Shown: piece after piece, positions 1 through 12,500 of the stretch
Position numbering within the stretch: the stretch's first letter is position 1
Layout of the letters: each line of letters starts with the position of its first letter
Source of the DNA: Glycine soja
Taxonomy: Eukaryota > Streptophyta > Magnoliopsida > Fabales > Fabaceae
Length of the DNA: 64,000 bases
Reading direction: 5' to 3'
Assembly: GCF_004193775.1 (NCBI RefSeq)
Contig: NC_041021.1
Coordinates: forward strand, 14,217,198 to 14,281,197
Position numbers and translations under genes: made by a program
Notes under the pieces: generated by a model
Seen by the model: only the letters and a program-made list of their open reading frames with translations
What the model was told of the DNA's origin: nothing
Databases searched by the model: none

Positions 1-400
1 ACGCAATCAGCGAAGAGGTCATTGAGTTAATCCAATGGCTGACAATTCTTGTCCACAGTAGGCTTGACCTCAGTTTTATAGTAACTTCTAAGATCAAAAG
101 AATCTGATACAAACAAAGGCTACCTGAAAGGACGTCAAAAAGCAAAGTCTCTGCAGCTCTACCTTATCAATGAGTTTTGGGGTGAGAGCCAAAATTGTGA
201 AACAGCCTGCAATGTTACAGCATACGCCATCAAAACTTTCCATAAACCTGAACATCACTACAATGTAAAATGTCTAACCTAGAGTGTAACACAGGCGCGC
301 TTATTCTGTCAAATCTAGAAAGAGAATACCAACAAATGTCCAAACATTGATATCGGACTCGAATGCTGTGTGTATTTTAAAAAATTTAATATAGATGAGC
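1..400. other. Downstream flank of CBR1, no gene recognised
   Basis: This stretch lies beyond the 3' end of the b5-reductase gene. I see no convincing ORF, splice-framed exon or repeat boundary in it. Part of it is probably the CBR1 3' untranslated region. Confidence 0.4.
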
Positions 401-406
401 TTTATT
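401..406 (-). terminator. Candidate polyadenylation signal of CBR1
   Basis: AATAAA occurs on the minus strand only seven bases after the stop codon. The true processing site may use this or a later signal. Confidence 0.4.
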
Positions 407-412
407 CAAGAC

Positions 413-505
413 TTAAAACTGAAACTGCATTTGGGGACTGTATCCAAGAGCTTCAAGATTAGCAGCCATAGCCTTGTTCATGGGAGGTGGTCCACACCTT
501 AATAT
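413..505 (-). CDS. CBR1: CBR1 exon 9 (terminal exon)
   Basis: Codes [20 protein letters not shown] and [10 protein letters not shown] with a TAA stop at 415-413. It contains the CGPPPM NADH-site motif and the C-terminal aromatic tail usual for this family. Confidence 0.93.
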   Translation of the reverse strand: MLRCGPPPMNKAMAANLEALGYSPQMQFQF

Positions 506-3500
506 CTGTAAAATAATTAGTTAAGTTGTTATCTTAATGGTGTGTTTGGTTTAGAGGAGAGAAATAAGATAGAAATACAAGAGAGATAATTTGAAAAAGG
601 AGATAAAATGACATGTTATATTGTTTGGTTTAAGAGAAATAGGTGAGAAATAATATTTTTTGTGGGAAAGAAAATCAATTTTTTTTTGTAACTACAACAT
701 CGATTCTTTTACCTAAATGTGAGTGGGGGAGATATGGAGTGCGAAAGTTACCTTAATATCTGATGCTGGTGCAGGGAAATCTGTTTGGATCATTTCCTTA
801 GTGACGAATCCAACACCACCGTCCCATATTTCTGGTGGCTGCATGGTATATTTATTCACAACAAAAATGACAACATATTTAGAAGCTAGATGCCATGCTT
901 GTAAATCCTCTAAATTATTGTCTAAGCAACAGCAAAAGAAGAAATAATACCAAGCAAATACAGTTAAAGTGAAACAAAAAGGCATAACGAAATGAAATGG
1001 AGCTAGTGGTTAAGAAGAGTTAAGATTGCCTGATTTAGAACATAGTAAACTTTGAATTGATTAGGGAACTTAATGGCAAAGGCATCCAGCTCTTCCTGTA
1101 AAAGAAAACATGCAAGATGGATGGAGATGTTGATCAGTACTCCAAGATTGAGAGTTATAAACTATAGCACATTCTTATTTTTTTCATTTTCGTGATCCCT
1201 GCACAACTGGATTTTGAAGATATTTCTCTGTTCAATGATCAATATACAAAAGATAAAGGGCATATGTACAGAAAGTCTATATATCTAGTTTACTGTATCA
1301 TTTGATTAACATCATCCATAAACTGAAAAGTTCATATTAGAATTTCAATGGATGTTACGTTCCATGCAATACCCACTTGATATGGCCACACATCATGTAT
1401 TGATTGAATAAAATTGTGAAATGAATACAGATGCTATGCATTTGTATAATGCAGCTGCATTTATGACTCATCAAGTAGTTACTAGTTACTACAGCAAAGT
1501 CTCCTAACTACTACTAAATTCTATCAGTATAACAAAGTTTATTCTATTTTTAGGAAGAATATAATAAGAGTGATATAAGCGAACTGTCAGCCATTGAGAT
1601 TGCGTTTGATCGTGGGTGGAGAAAGTTATGGATTGAAAGTGACTCCAAGCTAGCGGTGGAGGCTGTGAATAACACAAGCTTGGTGCCTTGGGAGATTAGA
1701 AATCATTGGAAAAACTCTTTGTATTTAGCGAGATCTATGTCTTTTTTGATTGGTCACATTTATCGTGAGGGGAATTCTAGTGCAGACCTTCTAGCCTCTC
1801 AGACCACCATCTTAGATGGGTTTTTTTGGCGGGACTCTTGTCCTAGTTTTATTCAGAGAGTTTTTGTAAATGATAGGAATGCTAGACCTAACTTTAGAAT
1901 TTAGATTTAGGTAGTTTTTCCTTTGTTTTGCCCTTGGGACCGGTCTGGTTCCCCCATGGATGGTCTTTTGTACTTTCATCTTCCTGATTTTATATATTTC
2001 AGGGGGCTGCTGGTTTGAGGTTATTGAGGTGCCAACATAGTTGGGATGTCAAGAACCTTTAAGCCGCAGCAACCCACACTTTTTCCTTAAAAGAAAAAAC
2101 TTTAAATGGGAGAAGTTCGCCAAACCGACTAGGATCTTGGGGATGCCAGGGAGTATATTAGAAAATACTAGCTCCAGAGGTTTAAAAATAGACTGCAAGC
2201 TAAGAAGGAGAGAAGAGACTTAAGGGAAGACTGCTTTCAGGGCAAGCACTCAAGGGCCTTCGACATAGATACACAAAGCAAAGGGGATGAAGAATCTCTT
2301 GGGAGTATTTAGGCACCTGATTAATAGGACAACAGGTAGTGGGGAGCATGGAGATCTTGGAGACTGAAATGGGTAAGATTTCCCAAGTGAACAGATGATT
2401 GCTACTCTGTATCGGTGGATTTTAGTCGTTTCGTGCATGACAGATCCTGACTAGTCACTATGCAATGACATTAGAATTTCAGTTCATCTTTTCAGTCAGT
2501 GAGGTAAGTCAACTTCTTAATTTTCCCAATGAATGACATTAGGATGCAATAATTCGCATCCTAGAGTATATTAAAGGAGCTCCAACAACGATCTTTTATA
2601 CATAGACAAAGATCATAACTCGAGCTGTAGCCTCCTGTAGGATATTTAAATGTTGATTTAGGTAGGCTCTCCCAATGACAAAATGTTACACAATCTTTAT
2701 TGGTGGCAATCTGGTTTCTTGGAAAAGCAAGAAATAAAGTGAGGCTGCAAGATCTAGTGCAGAAGCAGAGTATTGAGTCACGGCTTCAACTACCTATGAG
2801 CTTTGACTCAAAGACCAGATTTAGGAACTCATTTATGATAATTTGAAAGCCTTATATGTTGACTTACATCCGTTCTTTCCCGAGAAAACCAAACATACTA
2901 AGATAGATTGTCATTTCCACCAAACCATCGAGAGTTTCTCAAAATAGTATATATGTGATGAACTTGGTACATGCAATTTATATGTTCCAATTTGAAGGAC
3001 TGTTGCAAGCATGCAACTACAGTAATAATGTAAGTAGGGAAGATTATATAGTCTTTTAACTATGTTAATAAGGGTAACTATATATTTTTGTAATTATTTG
3101 TAATCATTCTTGTATTTATAACACCTAATATAAATATTTTCTCCACTGTGTAATTCACACAAGGATTTATTTATATGTCCTCTCATTTCTCTACCTTTCA
3201 ACAACATTCAATCATGAAAAAAATATTTAGTTAGATTCTACTCTGGACATGCGACTAAACATGAAAACACAACTGCAGTACAAATGTAAACATTCTGGTT
3301 TCTACCAAAACAAAGGGCATGCGATGTCAGATAATAGTGCGTAGCCATAGTACAGCATTAGATATAATGATATGAAAGAACATAAAATCATCCCCCTTTT
3401 TTTATTAATGTTAGTTTGCATTGAATTCAAACAGGAAGTCACATTTCTTGCAGTGTTCCATGAGATTCACTCATGTTGGCCTACTCAACCAAAGTGCTTA

Positions 3501-6500
3501 GCATCTACAAGAAAGCGAAAAAGGAATAATTGTATGGGGTACTCATTTATCAATTTGATTGGTCACAGTAATGAATATGGATTAGAAAATTGAGAATATT
3601 CTAAACATGTCAAAGGTACATTCCACATGGGAAAATACAAGAATGTATAGAAGATTTACCTTCAAAAGAATGTCATCAAATGTGACATTGGCATATATCA
3701 AATTTATGTTGGTTTTGTCCTGTTGGTTTTCTAATATAGCTCTTGTAACCTCAAGAAAAAAGAAATATATATATATATAATTATTGCTAATTCAAAGTTC
3801 AAAAATGTAGAAATTGAAAGATCAAAGGAAGACACGGAATCCTTTACTTACACATACTTGAAACATTGGGGTGATGCCAGTGCCACCAGCAATCATACCC
3901 AAAGCTCTTACTTGGTTGGGCTGGTACTTAAAACGTCCCTGGAGATATAAGAGTAAGTACATTGCAAATAACTATGCATTAGATGATTATATATTTTTAA
4001 AATATAAGAATTTCCTATGCCAAAGAATATTATTGTTGTTAAAGGTATAAAATCGTTCATTAACCTTTACCAACATTGATGGACTTACACATTTTTTGGC
4101 ATGGCATCAAAACATGGTCCACAATTCAAGGCAAAACAGCTCTAGCATGAGAGTGCATTAAGACTTAAGAGAGATATTAGGTGAAGTTTCACCACACTTT
4201 TATATCTCAAGTCACTGGTTTTCTGATAGATACCAACTGGTAAGGGAATAAGGACTAAATTTTATTCAAAGAAACAGAACAGAAATTACATATTATACAG
4301 GAAACTGAGTAGACTAGTTAATACATAGGTTTTCCCCAAGATGTTCGAGAGCCTGGTCTCTCCTAGAAAACCCACTCAAAAACTGCCTAACCCCCCCCCC
4401 CCCCCCCTTTCCCCCTGCTGTTACTCCAGAATTTATTCTGCAATAACTGCTTAAGGCAGTTACGTATGGTCCTAAAAACACACGCACCTAATTAAAATAA
4501 CTGCTTGAAATAACTACCATAAACAACAACTGAAACAATTCAGTCCTATTAATAAATCTTAAGTCTTGGCTCTCCTCTTATAATATTTACTTATAAGAGG
4601 CCTAACAATACTCCCCCCCAAAAGAGTCACCTTGTCCTCAAGGTGAAAAGAAGGAAATTGGTGCATGATGGTGTCTACTGGTTCCCAAGTGGCTTCAAAG
4701 TCTGGGAGGTCAGTCCATTGAATAAGCACCTCGGTAATCCCTGCAGCAATGTTACGCATGGCTTTTACAGCACCCGGTGTTACCTGCAACTCCAACTCCT
4801 CCGATAACATAGGTGGTAAAGGTTGAGGATTCACTGAAGGGGAGAGAGCCTTCTTGAGTAAAGAAACATGGAATACCGGGTGGATTTTACTCTCCGGTGG
4901 AAGGGCTAACTCAAAAGCAATTGCCCCAATCTGTTTTGTGATTTGGTAAGGACCATAAAAACGTGGACTAAGCTTCTCATTTGTCTTCCTAGCCAATGAC
5001 CGTAGCCTATATGGCTGTAACTTAAGATACACCCAATCGCCAACATTTAATGGTATTGAACGCCTAGATCGATCAGCATACTTCTTCATTTGATTCTGCG
5101 CCTTGGCCAAATTTCCTTTGAGATCATGTAACATTTGGTCCCTGTCATTAGTCATCACGTTTACCTCTTCCACAATTGATGGAATAGTGACTCCTTTCAA
5201 AAGATGGGGTGGGTCACAACCATACAAGGCTTTGAAAGGAGTCAATTTCAGAGAGTTGTTGTAGTTGGTGTTAAACCAAAACTCAGCCCAACTTAACCAC
5301 TTAGGCCATTGTTGAGGTTTAGTCCCTATGAGGCACCGCAGATAAGTCTCCAAGCAACGATTGACCACCTCGGTTTGGCCATCTGTTTGGGGATGGTAAG
5401 CAAAGCTAAATTTGAGTCTAGTGCTGGCCAATTTGAACAATTCTGACCAAAAATGGCTGAGAAAAATTTTGTCATGATCCGATACAATCAAAGAAGGGAA
5501 CCCGTACAATTTAACTATCTCTTTGATAAAAACTTCAGCAACCTCTTTTGCAGTAAAGGGATGGCTAAGTGCAAGGAAATGAGCGTATTTAGTCAATCTA
5601 TCAACCACTACTAAGATGACATTTTTTCCGTGAGCCCTGGGTAGCCCTTCAATGAAGTCCATGGATATATCAGCTCACACTTGAGTTGCTATAGGCAATG
5701 GTTGAAGAAGTCCTGCTGGAGAAAGAGCTTGATATTTATTCATTTGGCATACCTCACATGTAGCTACATGTTGCTGGATGTCTTTCCGCATTCCCTCCCA
5801 ATAAACAACTTCTGAAATTCGTTTATAGGTTCTAAAGAAACCCGAATGTCCCCCCACAGCCGAATTGTGAAATTCTTGTAACAACAATGGAATTCGAGAA
5901 GAGCCTTTGGGAAGCACTAACCGTCCTTTATAAAACAGTTTCTGGTTCTGAAATTTATAGCCCGGATGGGAATTAATATCTTGTATCAGATCATGAATGA
6001 TTCCTTGGAGCTTAGGATCGTGGTGAATTTCAGTTTCCCAATCTTTTATTTGCTCAAAGTGGACTGAAGACAAAGCTGAAAATGTCATCTTTCTAGAGAG
6101 AGCATCAGCCACCCCGTTTTCCTTTCTTGGTATATATTGTATCTCAAAATCCAAACCCATGAGTTTAGAGGTCCACCTGAAATATTCCTCGCCCATTACT
6201 CGCTGTTCAGTGAGGAATTTGAGGCTCTTCTGATCAGTTAAAATTATGAAGTGCCTTCCCAACAAGTAGTGCCATTTTTGGACAGCCATCACAATTGCCA
6301 TTAATTTCCTCTCATATACTGACTTAGTTTGCACCCTATCAGATAAAGTTTGGCTGAGAAAAGCCACAGGTTGCCCTCCTGCATTTGAACTGCTCCTAGC
6401 CCTTTGTTGGATGCATCAGTTTCTATAGTAAACGTTTTGAAAAAATCAGGGACTGTCAGAATAGGCAACTCAGCCACCAATTGCTTTAAGTTTTCCAAGG

Positions 6501-9500
6501 CAGCTTGTGCTTCCTCATTCCATTGAAACTTTTCTTTCTTCAACAATTGAGTCAAAGGTCGGGCTATCTTACCATAGTCCTTAACAAACCTTCTATAGTA
6601 ACCAGTCAACCCCAAAAATCCCCTCAGAGCCTTAACATCCTTGGGTTTAGGCCAGTCCAACATAGAATCAATTTTCCGAGGGTCTGCTGCCACACCTTCT
6701 GCAGAAATGATATGACCCAAATATTCCAATTGAGTTTGGCTAAAAATACATTTTTTTCTTATTAGCAAACAACTGGTTCTCCTTCAACAATGCCAAAACA
6801 GCCCGTAAATGCTCCTTATGGTCATCCTCACCTTTGCTGTAAACCAGAATATCGTCAAAGAAAACAAGTACAAATTTCCTCAAATATGGCTTTAGCACCT
6901 CGTTCATAAGAGATTGGAAGTTGGAAGGTGCATTGGTGAGTCCAAATGGCATGACAACAAACTCATAATGCCCTTCATGAGTCCGGAAAGCCGTTTTATG
7001 AATGTCCTCCTCACGCATCCTGATCTGATGGTAATCGGATCGTAAATCCAACTTTGAAAAAACCACCGCTCCTCCCAATTCATCAAGCAGTTCATCTATA
7101 ATAGGAATAGGAAACTTATCTGGTATAGTAATCTTAGCCCGATAATCTACACAAAAACGCCATCCACCATCTTTTTTCTTCACCAAGATTATAGGACTAG
7201 AATAAGGACTAACACTAGTTCTAATTAGACCAGAGTTAAGCATATCATCTACTAACCTTTCAATTTCATTTTTCTGGTAATGTGGGTACCTATACGGTCT
7301 GATGTTGGGAATATTAGACCCTTCCTTCAACCGAATCGCATGATCTTGCCTCCTAGGCGGTGGTAATCCTTTCGGCTCTTGAAAGACTGATTCATACTCT
7401 TCCAAACTCGATTCTGTCCAAGCAGGATAAATTGCTGACTCTCTACCTTCCCCTTGCAAGTGACAGTACTTCACCAGGAATCCTTGATATTGATCACTTA
7501 GAGTCTTTAGGATAGATTTTAAAGAGGCTACAGCCCTAGTTAAAGCCGAGTCTCCCTTCAATGTGTGGTATCCGTTCGCAACTGGAATTTTAAGAGTTAA
7601 TTCACGAAAATTTGCTCTTACTTCTCCCAAACTAGCCAACCATTCCATTCCCAACACCACATCTACTCCTCCAAGATCAAAAACATAGAAATCTTGTTGA
7701 ATTTTTAGACCCTGCATCTCCAATGTCAATTCGGAACATATCCCTTCACAATCTAGCTTTCTCCCATCACCCACCTCCACAGTATAGATGGAGGTTGCAT
7801 TCATATCTAATTCCTGTTGTTTCACAAACGTGGCTGAAATAAAATTATGAGAGGCTCCACAATCAATAAGTACCATGACTTGTTCCTTCCCAATCTTACC
7901 CCACAACTTAATTGTTTTCTTTGATGAAAGACCAGCAATACTACACATAGATAACTGGAGGTCTTTTGGCTCCCCCTCTTCCTCAATTGCATTAGTATCC
8001 CCTGCTGTACCCACTTCGTTATCCTCTTCGGTCAACACTAAAACTTGTAACTGTTTGTTGGCACACACATGACCTAGACCAAACTTTTCATCACACCGGA
8101 AACACAATCCCTTCCTAGACCTCTCTTGTAACTCCACATCTGTTAACTTTCTAAAGTTTCTTCCTCTGAAGGTATTGGAAACCTTCACTACACTTCCCTC
8201 TCCGGTAGAACTTCCAATCCCGAACACATTGGATTGTTGCTTCGCTCCCGGTTCCCACGTCACTGTGCAGTTGCTGTTGTACGTCCTCATTGGCCTGCTC
8301 ATCGCACTTGTTGGATTTCCCCCCTTGATGGACAACTGGTTTTTCTCATCCACTCAATGTGCACAATCCATTAAATCAGACAAACTTTCTGTTGGATGGA
8401 GCTTTAACTCTGTCCTAATTATTTCCTTTAGTCCATTCAAAAAAATTCCTCTCAAGTATGCTGGTTCTGCACTCTTTTTAACGGACCAGCATAGAGTTCA
8501 AACTTCTCTCTGTATTCTTCCACTGAGCCTGTTTGTTTGAGACTCAGCAACAATTCAAAAGGACTGTCAACCATGGTGGGTTGGAAATGCCTAATAACCG
8601 TTGTCCGAAAATCCTCCCAATTTGGATGGTGCACAGAAAACTCCCACCATTGATACCAAGTCAGCGCTTTCCCTTCCATTGCTACCGTAACCACCTGCAA
8701 CTTTTCCTCTCCAGACATCCCCTTCAAATCAAAATACCTCTTTACTCTGGTTGTCCAGCCATACGCATCCTCTCCATCAAAAACAGGTATCTCTAACATC
8801 CTCCATCTATCCACTTTGTGTCATCCTCCATTGTGACTTCCGTGTGTTTCACCTTGAGGAATTGTGTGGCTGTGTTCGCTGCTCCCTTCTTCCTGTCTTG
8901 TACGAATTTCTTGCATTGCGGCCTGCACTTTCCTTAACTGTTCAACACTCTTCTCTATTGTTTCACGCATCGCCAGCAAGCCTTCAAACCCCCTCTCCAA
9001 TGCCTCCATTCTAGCCTCCATGCTGCGTGTTGACACCATGAATTTGTCTCCAGGAACTTGTTGCTCTGATACCAGTTCATAGATACCAACTGGAAAGGGA
9101 ATAAGGACTGAATTTTATTCAAAGAAACAGAACAGAAATTACAAATTACACAGGAAACTGAGTAGACTAGTTAATACATAAGTTTCCCCCAAGATGTTCG
9201 AGAGCCTGGTCTCTCCCTTCCTGAAAACCCACTCAAAAACTGCCTAACCCCCCCCTGCTGTTACTCCAGAATTTATTCTGCAATAACTGCTTAAGGCAGT
9301 TACGTATGGTCCTAAAAACACACACATAATTTATTCTGCAATAACTGCTCAAGGTTGTATGGTCCTAAAAACACACACCTAATTAAAATAACACTGCTTG
9401 AAATAACTACCATAAACAACAACTGAAACAATTCAGTCCTATTAATAAATCTTAAGTCTTGGCTCTCCTCTTATAATATTTACTTATAAGAGGCCTAACA

Positions 9501-12500
9501 TTTTCACAATAGGCTTGGACTAATAGCACTACCATAGATTATTGTTATTACAAATAGCAGAACACCAATGTTCTGTATTGAAGTGGTGAATAATATATCG
9601 AGGGTACATCTTTCATGTACTTTACTGTGTCAGATCTCTTACGTTTTCCTTTCTCTATCCCCCGATAACACCTTGGTATTTCATCTTTCAAGACATGCAT
9701 TATCGTGATTTGTGAAAGAGAAGTTTTATATGCTCAACCATACCAATAAATCATAGCTGTGAAAGAACAGATCAGACAAAAAGAAAATGAGCTGCCAGAT
9801 TATCAACAGTCAATGTATAACATTACTGACCTCACGAGTTGATAAAATTAACTATTTACACGGCACAAAAATGTACTTTATAATACCTATAGTGCTAATT
9901 AAGTAGACTCCAGTCATAAAGAAATGTAATAGATTTTACTAAAAGAAAAAGTTGATGACTATTTAGGATTATTTAAGAAATGCAGAGACACCTGTCGGGG
10001 TGATGGTGTTGGCAGGCTAGAACTAGGGACTTATACACTAATGATATTTGTGTTGGAAACAATGACAGTAACAAAGTAGTCAGGGCCATTGAGCAGTTAA
10101 CTTAAAGGTAACGAGTAATGCAGTATAAATGTGACAAAAAAAAAAGAGATTATGGATTCATAATTTTCACAATCACAAATTGTGAAACTCAAATAAGGAG
10201 GATCGAGACATAATATCACTTGTTTTAAGGTCTGAAGTATCAAATTACTGATAGTTACACCAATCAATCCATTCAAAAAAAGTTTGTCCAACTTTTACTT
10301 GAAAGAAATATTATGCTTCAAGAATTTTGACAAGGAGTATCAAGTCAAGGTAAACTTGCAATTAGGTTAGCAGAGGATACTCATAATTTACTAGAATCAA
10401 ACTAAAGATCCCCTTACTACCATTGTTATTGTACCAACAATGGAAGAAGATGATCGATGCAGGAGGTAAACAGAAAAATGCTAAAGACTGAATAAGCTGT
10501 GGTTTGAGGGGTTGCAAATTCTCATCACCAGAATGGTGGGTGAAGTTATGGGTAAGCAGACTCCCCTAACTTCACCCACCATTCTGGTATAACAACAACC
10601 CTTATTTATACAAATTAATAAAAATCCCTATTCCTTGTTCATGTGCATCTTCTTCCTATTGTATACTTGGGAAATAGGAAGTCTAACATATGTTTACAAT
10701 AATCAAGAGCAACAACATCTTTAATTATCAATTTGACCACTTAATTACAGCACAGCCAAAACTTGGTAATAAATTAGTTGTCAAAAAGTATTAGAAGCTA
10801 ATCAAATAACATTAATGATAAATTATTTAGACAAACATAGGACTAGGGAAGTAATGTTAGAACCTTTGGTCCCTTCACAGCCATGTAATCACCTTCACGC
10901 ATCTCCCTAAAGTGATGAGACATCCGTCCTTGTGGATACATCTAATTATTATACAAACAATACAGGTAGCAAAAGTCAATATCTATAGTTAAAAATAATA
11001 AATTGACAATAATCAAACACTGAGAAAAAAAAAAAAATAGTGGCAAATAACCTTCACAACCAATTCAAAGTATCCAACATCAGTATCCAATGTTGTAGGA
11101 GTATATGGTTTCACAACTTCTTCACCAAGACTATCCTTCCCTCTGAATAGAAGACCAAAGACATTCAAGATGAATAATGCATTATAATGCACCAAGGTGT
11201 ATTCATTGAGTGTGATAATGTGATATAGTAACTCAATAAACTCATTGTGGTGTCCAATAGGAAATAAAGCACTAAAATGACATTAAGCACTAATAATATT
11301 ATCAAATGAATTGGAAAAGAGAAATAAAGCAATATAAACCTGCAGCTGATATGTTGTCCAATAGGAAGTCCCAACACTGACTTAGGAGTAGGAAGATCAA
11401 ATCGGAACGTGGCAACATTATGGCTGAGTTGAGTGCGTTTAACAAGTTTAAATTCTTTGAAGTTCTCAGGATCCAAGCACCCTACCACGAAATACAGAAC
11501 CTGTATTTATTCTCAAGAACAAAAACCCCTCCCATTATGCTAGTTATTCAGAAGAAGATGGTAACAAAATGATAAAAATCCCAACTTAACTTTGATATCA
11601 TGAAAGAATCAACAATATTTTTCAAATAATCCATCTGATCTTATATATAAGACCCAAGTACCTAATTTATCACAATTAAGAAAAATGATTATTTTAGTTC
11701 ATAACAATAAATTTATCTTAAATTTATAATTTTTCCAAAACTATTCTTGTCATTAATACTCTTTTCACTTTTAATTGTTTGTCAATACATTCTTTCAATT
11801 TTAATTAGAGACATTTCTAGTCTAAAAATAATTAATATAAGAAATATTATAAATTGATTCTTATAAAAAAAAAAAATATCATTTCAAATTTGGGTCTTCT
11901 AAATAATATCGGAGGGAGGATAAGTTAAGCTACATGCAAATAAATAAAAAAGAGCTAACATGCAAGCTTTAAGTTTCTGCACACATAGGAGAACAGTACA
12001 AATTGAATTGGCATGTTATCAGCAAATAAAATCCAATAAATCTATAATTAGGTCAATTAAAAATGTCCCTTTATGCATAGACCCACCCAAAAGCATGGGT
12101 AATTACTAGGTGAAAGCTCATGAATGCATAGACCTACCACCTACTTTATGCTAAAATTCAATAGTTAATCATAAGAGGGTAACAAAAAGATAAGCATCCC
12201 AACTTAACTTTGATATCATGCAAAAAAACCAACATTTCAATTATATGTTAAGCTACCAGACAACAAATAAATTAAAAAAATAAAAAGTAAAAAAGAGCTA
12301 CTTTTAAGTTTCTACACACAGTAGAACAGTACAAATAAAATAGGCATGCTATCGGCCAATGAAATGCAATAAATCTTTAATCAAGTCAATTAAAAATGTC
12401 CCTTTCTGTTTTCTTCCCTACATGGGGTACTATTTTTGGAAATATTTTCTGCATTCACAAAATCCCATTAAAAAAAAAAAATCTTATCGACAAATCATTT

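Larger units (their letters stand above)
4224..9500 (-). mobile_element. Ty3/gypsy chromovirus (Reina-like size), nested in CBR1 intron 4
   Basis: The full-length 5.3-kb element is in the same orientation as CBR1. It has two LTRs, an initiator-Met tRNA primer site, a purine tract, gag, protease, reverse transcriptase, RNase H, integrase and a C-terminal chromodomain. The chromodomain places it among chromoviruses. The short length and LTR size suggest the Reina clade, which is an inference. A perfect 5-bp TSD, TTTTC, flanks it. Several frameshifts and an in-frame stop in pol, plus LTR differences (a duplication, C-tract length), show it is an old, inactive copy. Confidence 0.93.

Noticed and set aside
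713..985. 90-residue ORF as a separate gene
   Set aside because: Its C-terminal part is CBR1 exon 8; the remainder is intron.
9063..9074. tRNA-like sequence
   Set aside because: Only a 12-base primer site complementary to a tRNA end; no cloverleaf.
11165..11488. 107-residue ORF as a separate gene
   Set aside because: Its N-terminal part is CBR1 exon 2 and the rest is intron read-through.
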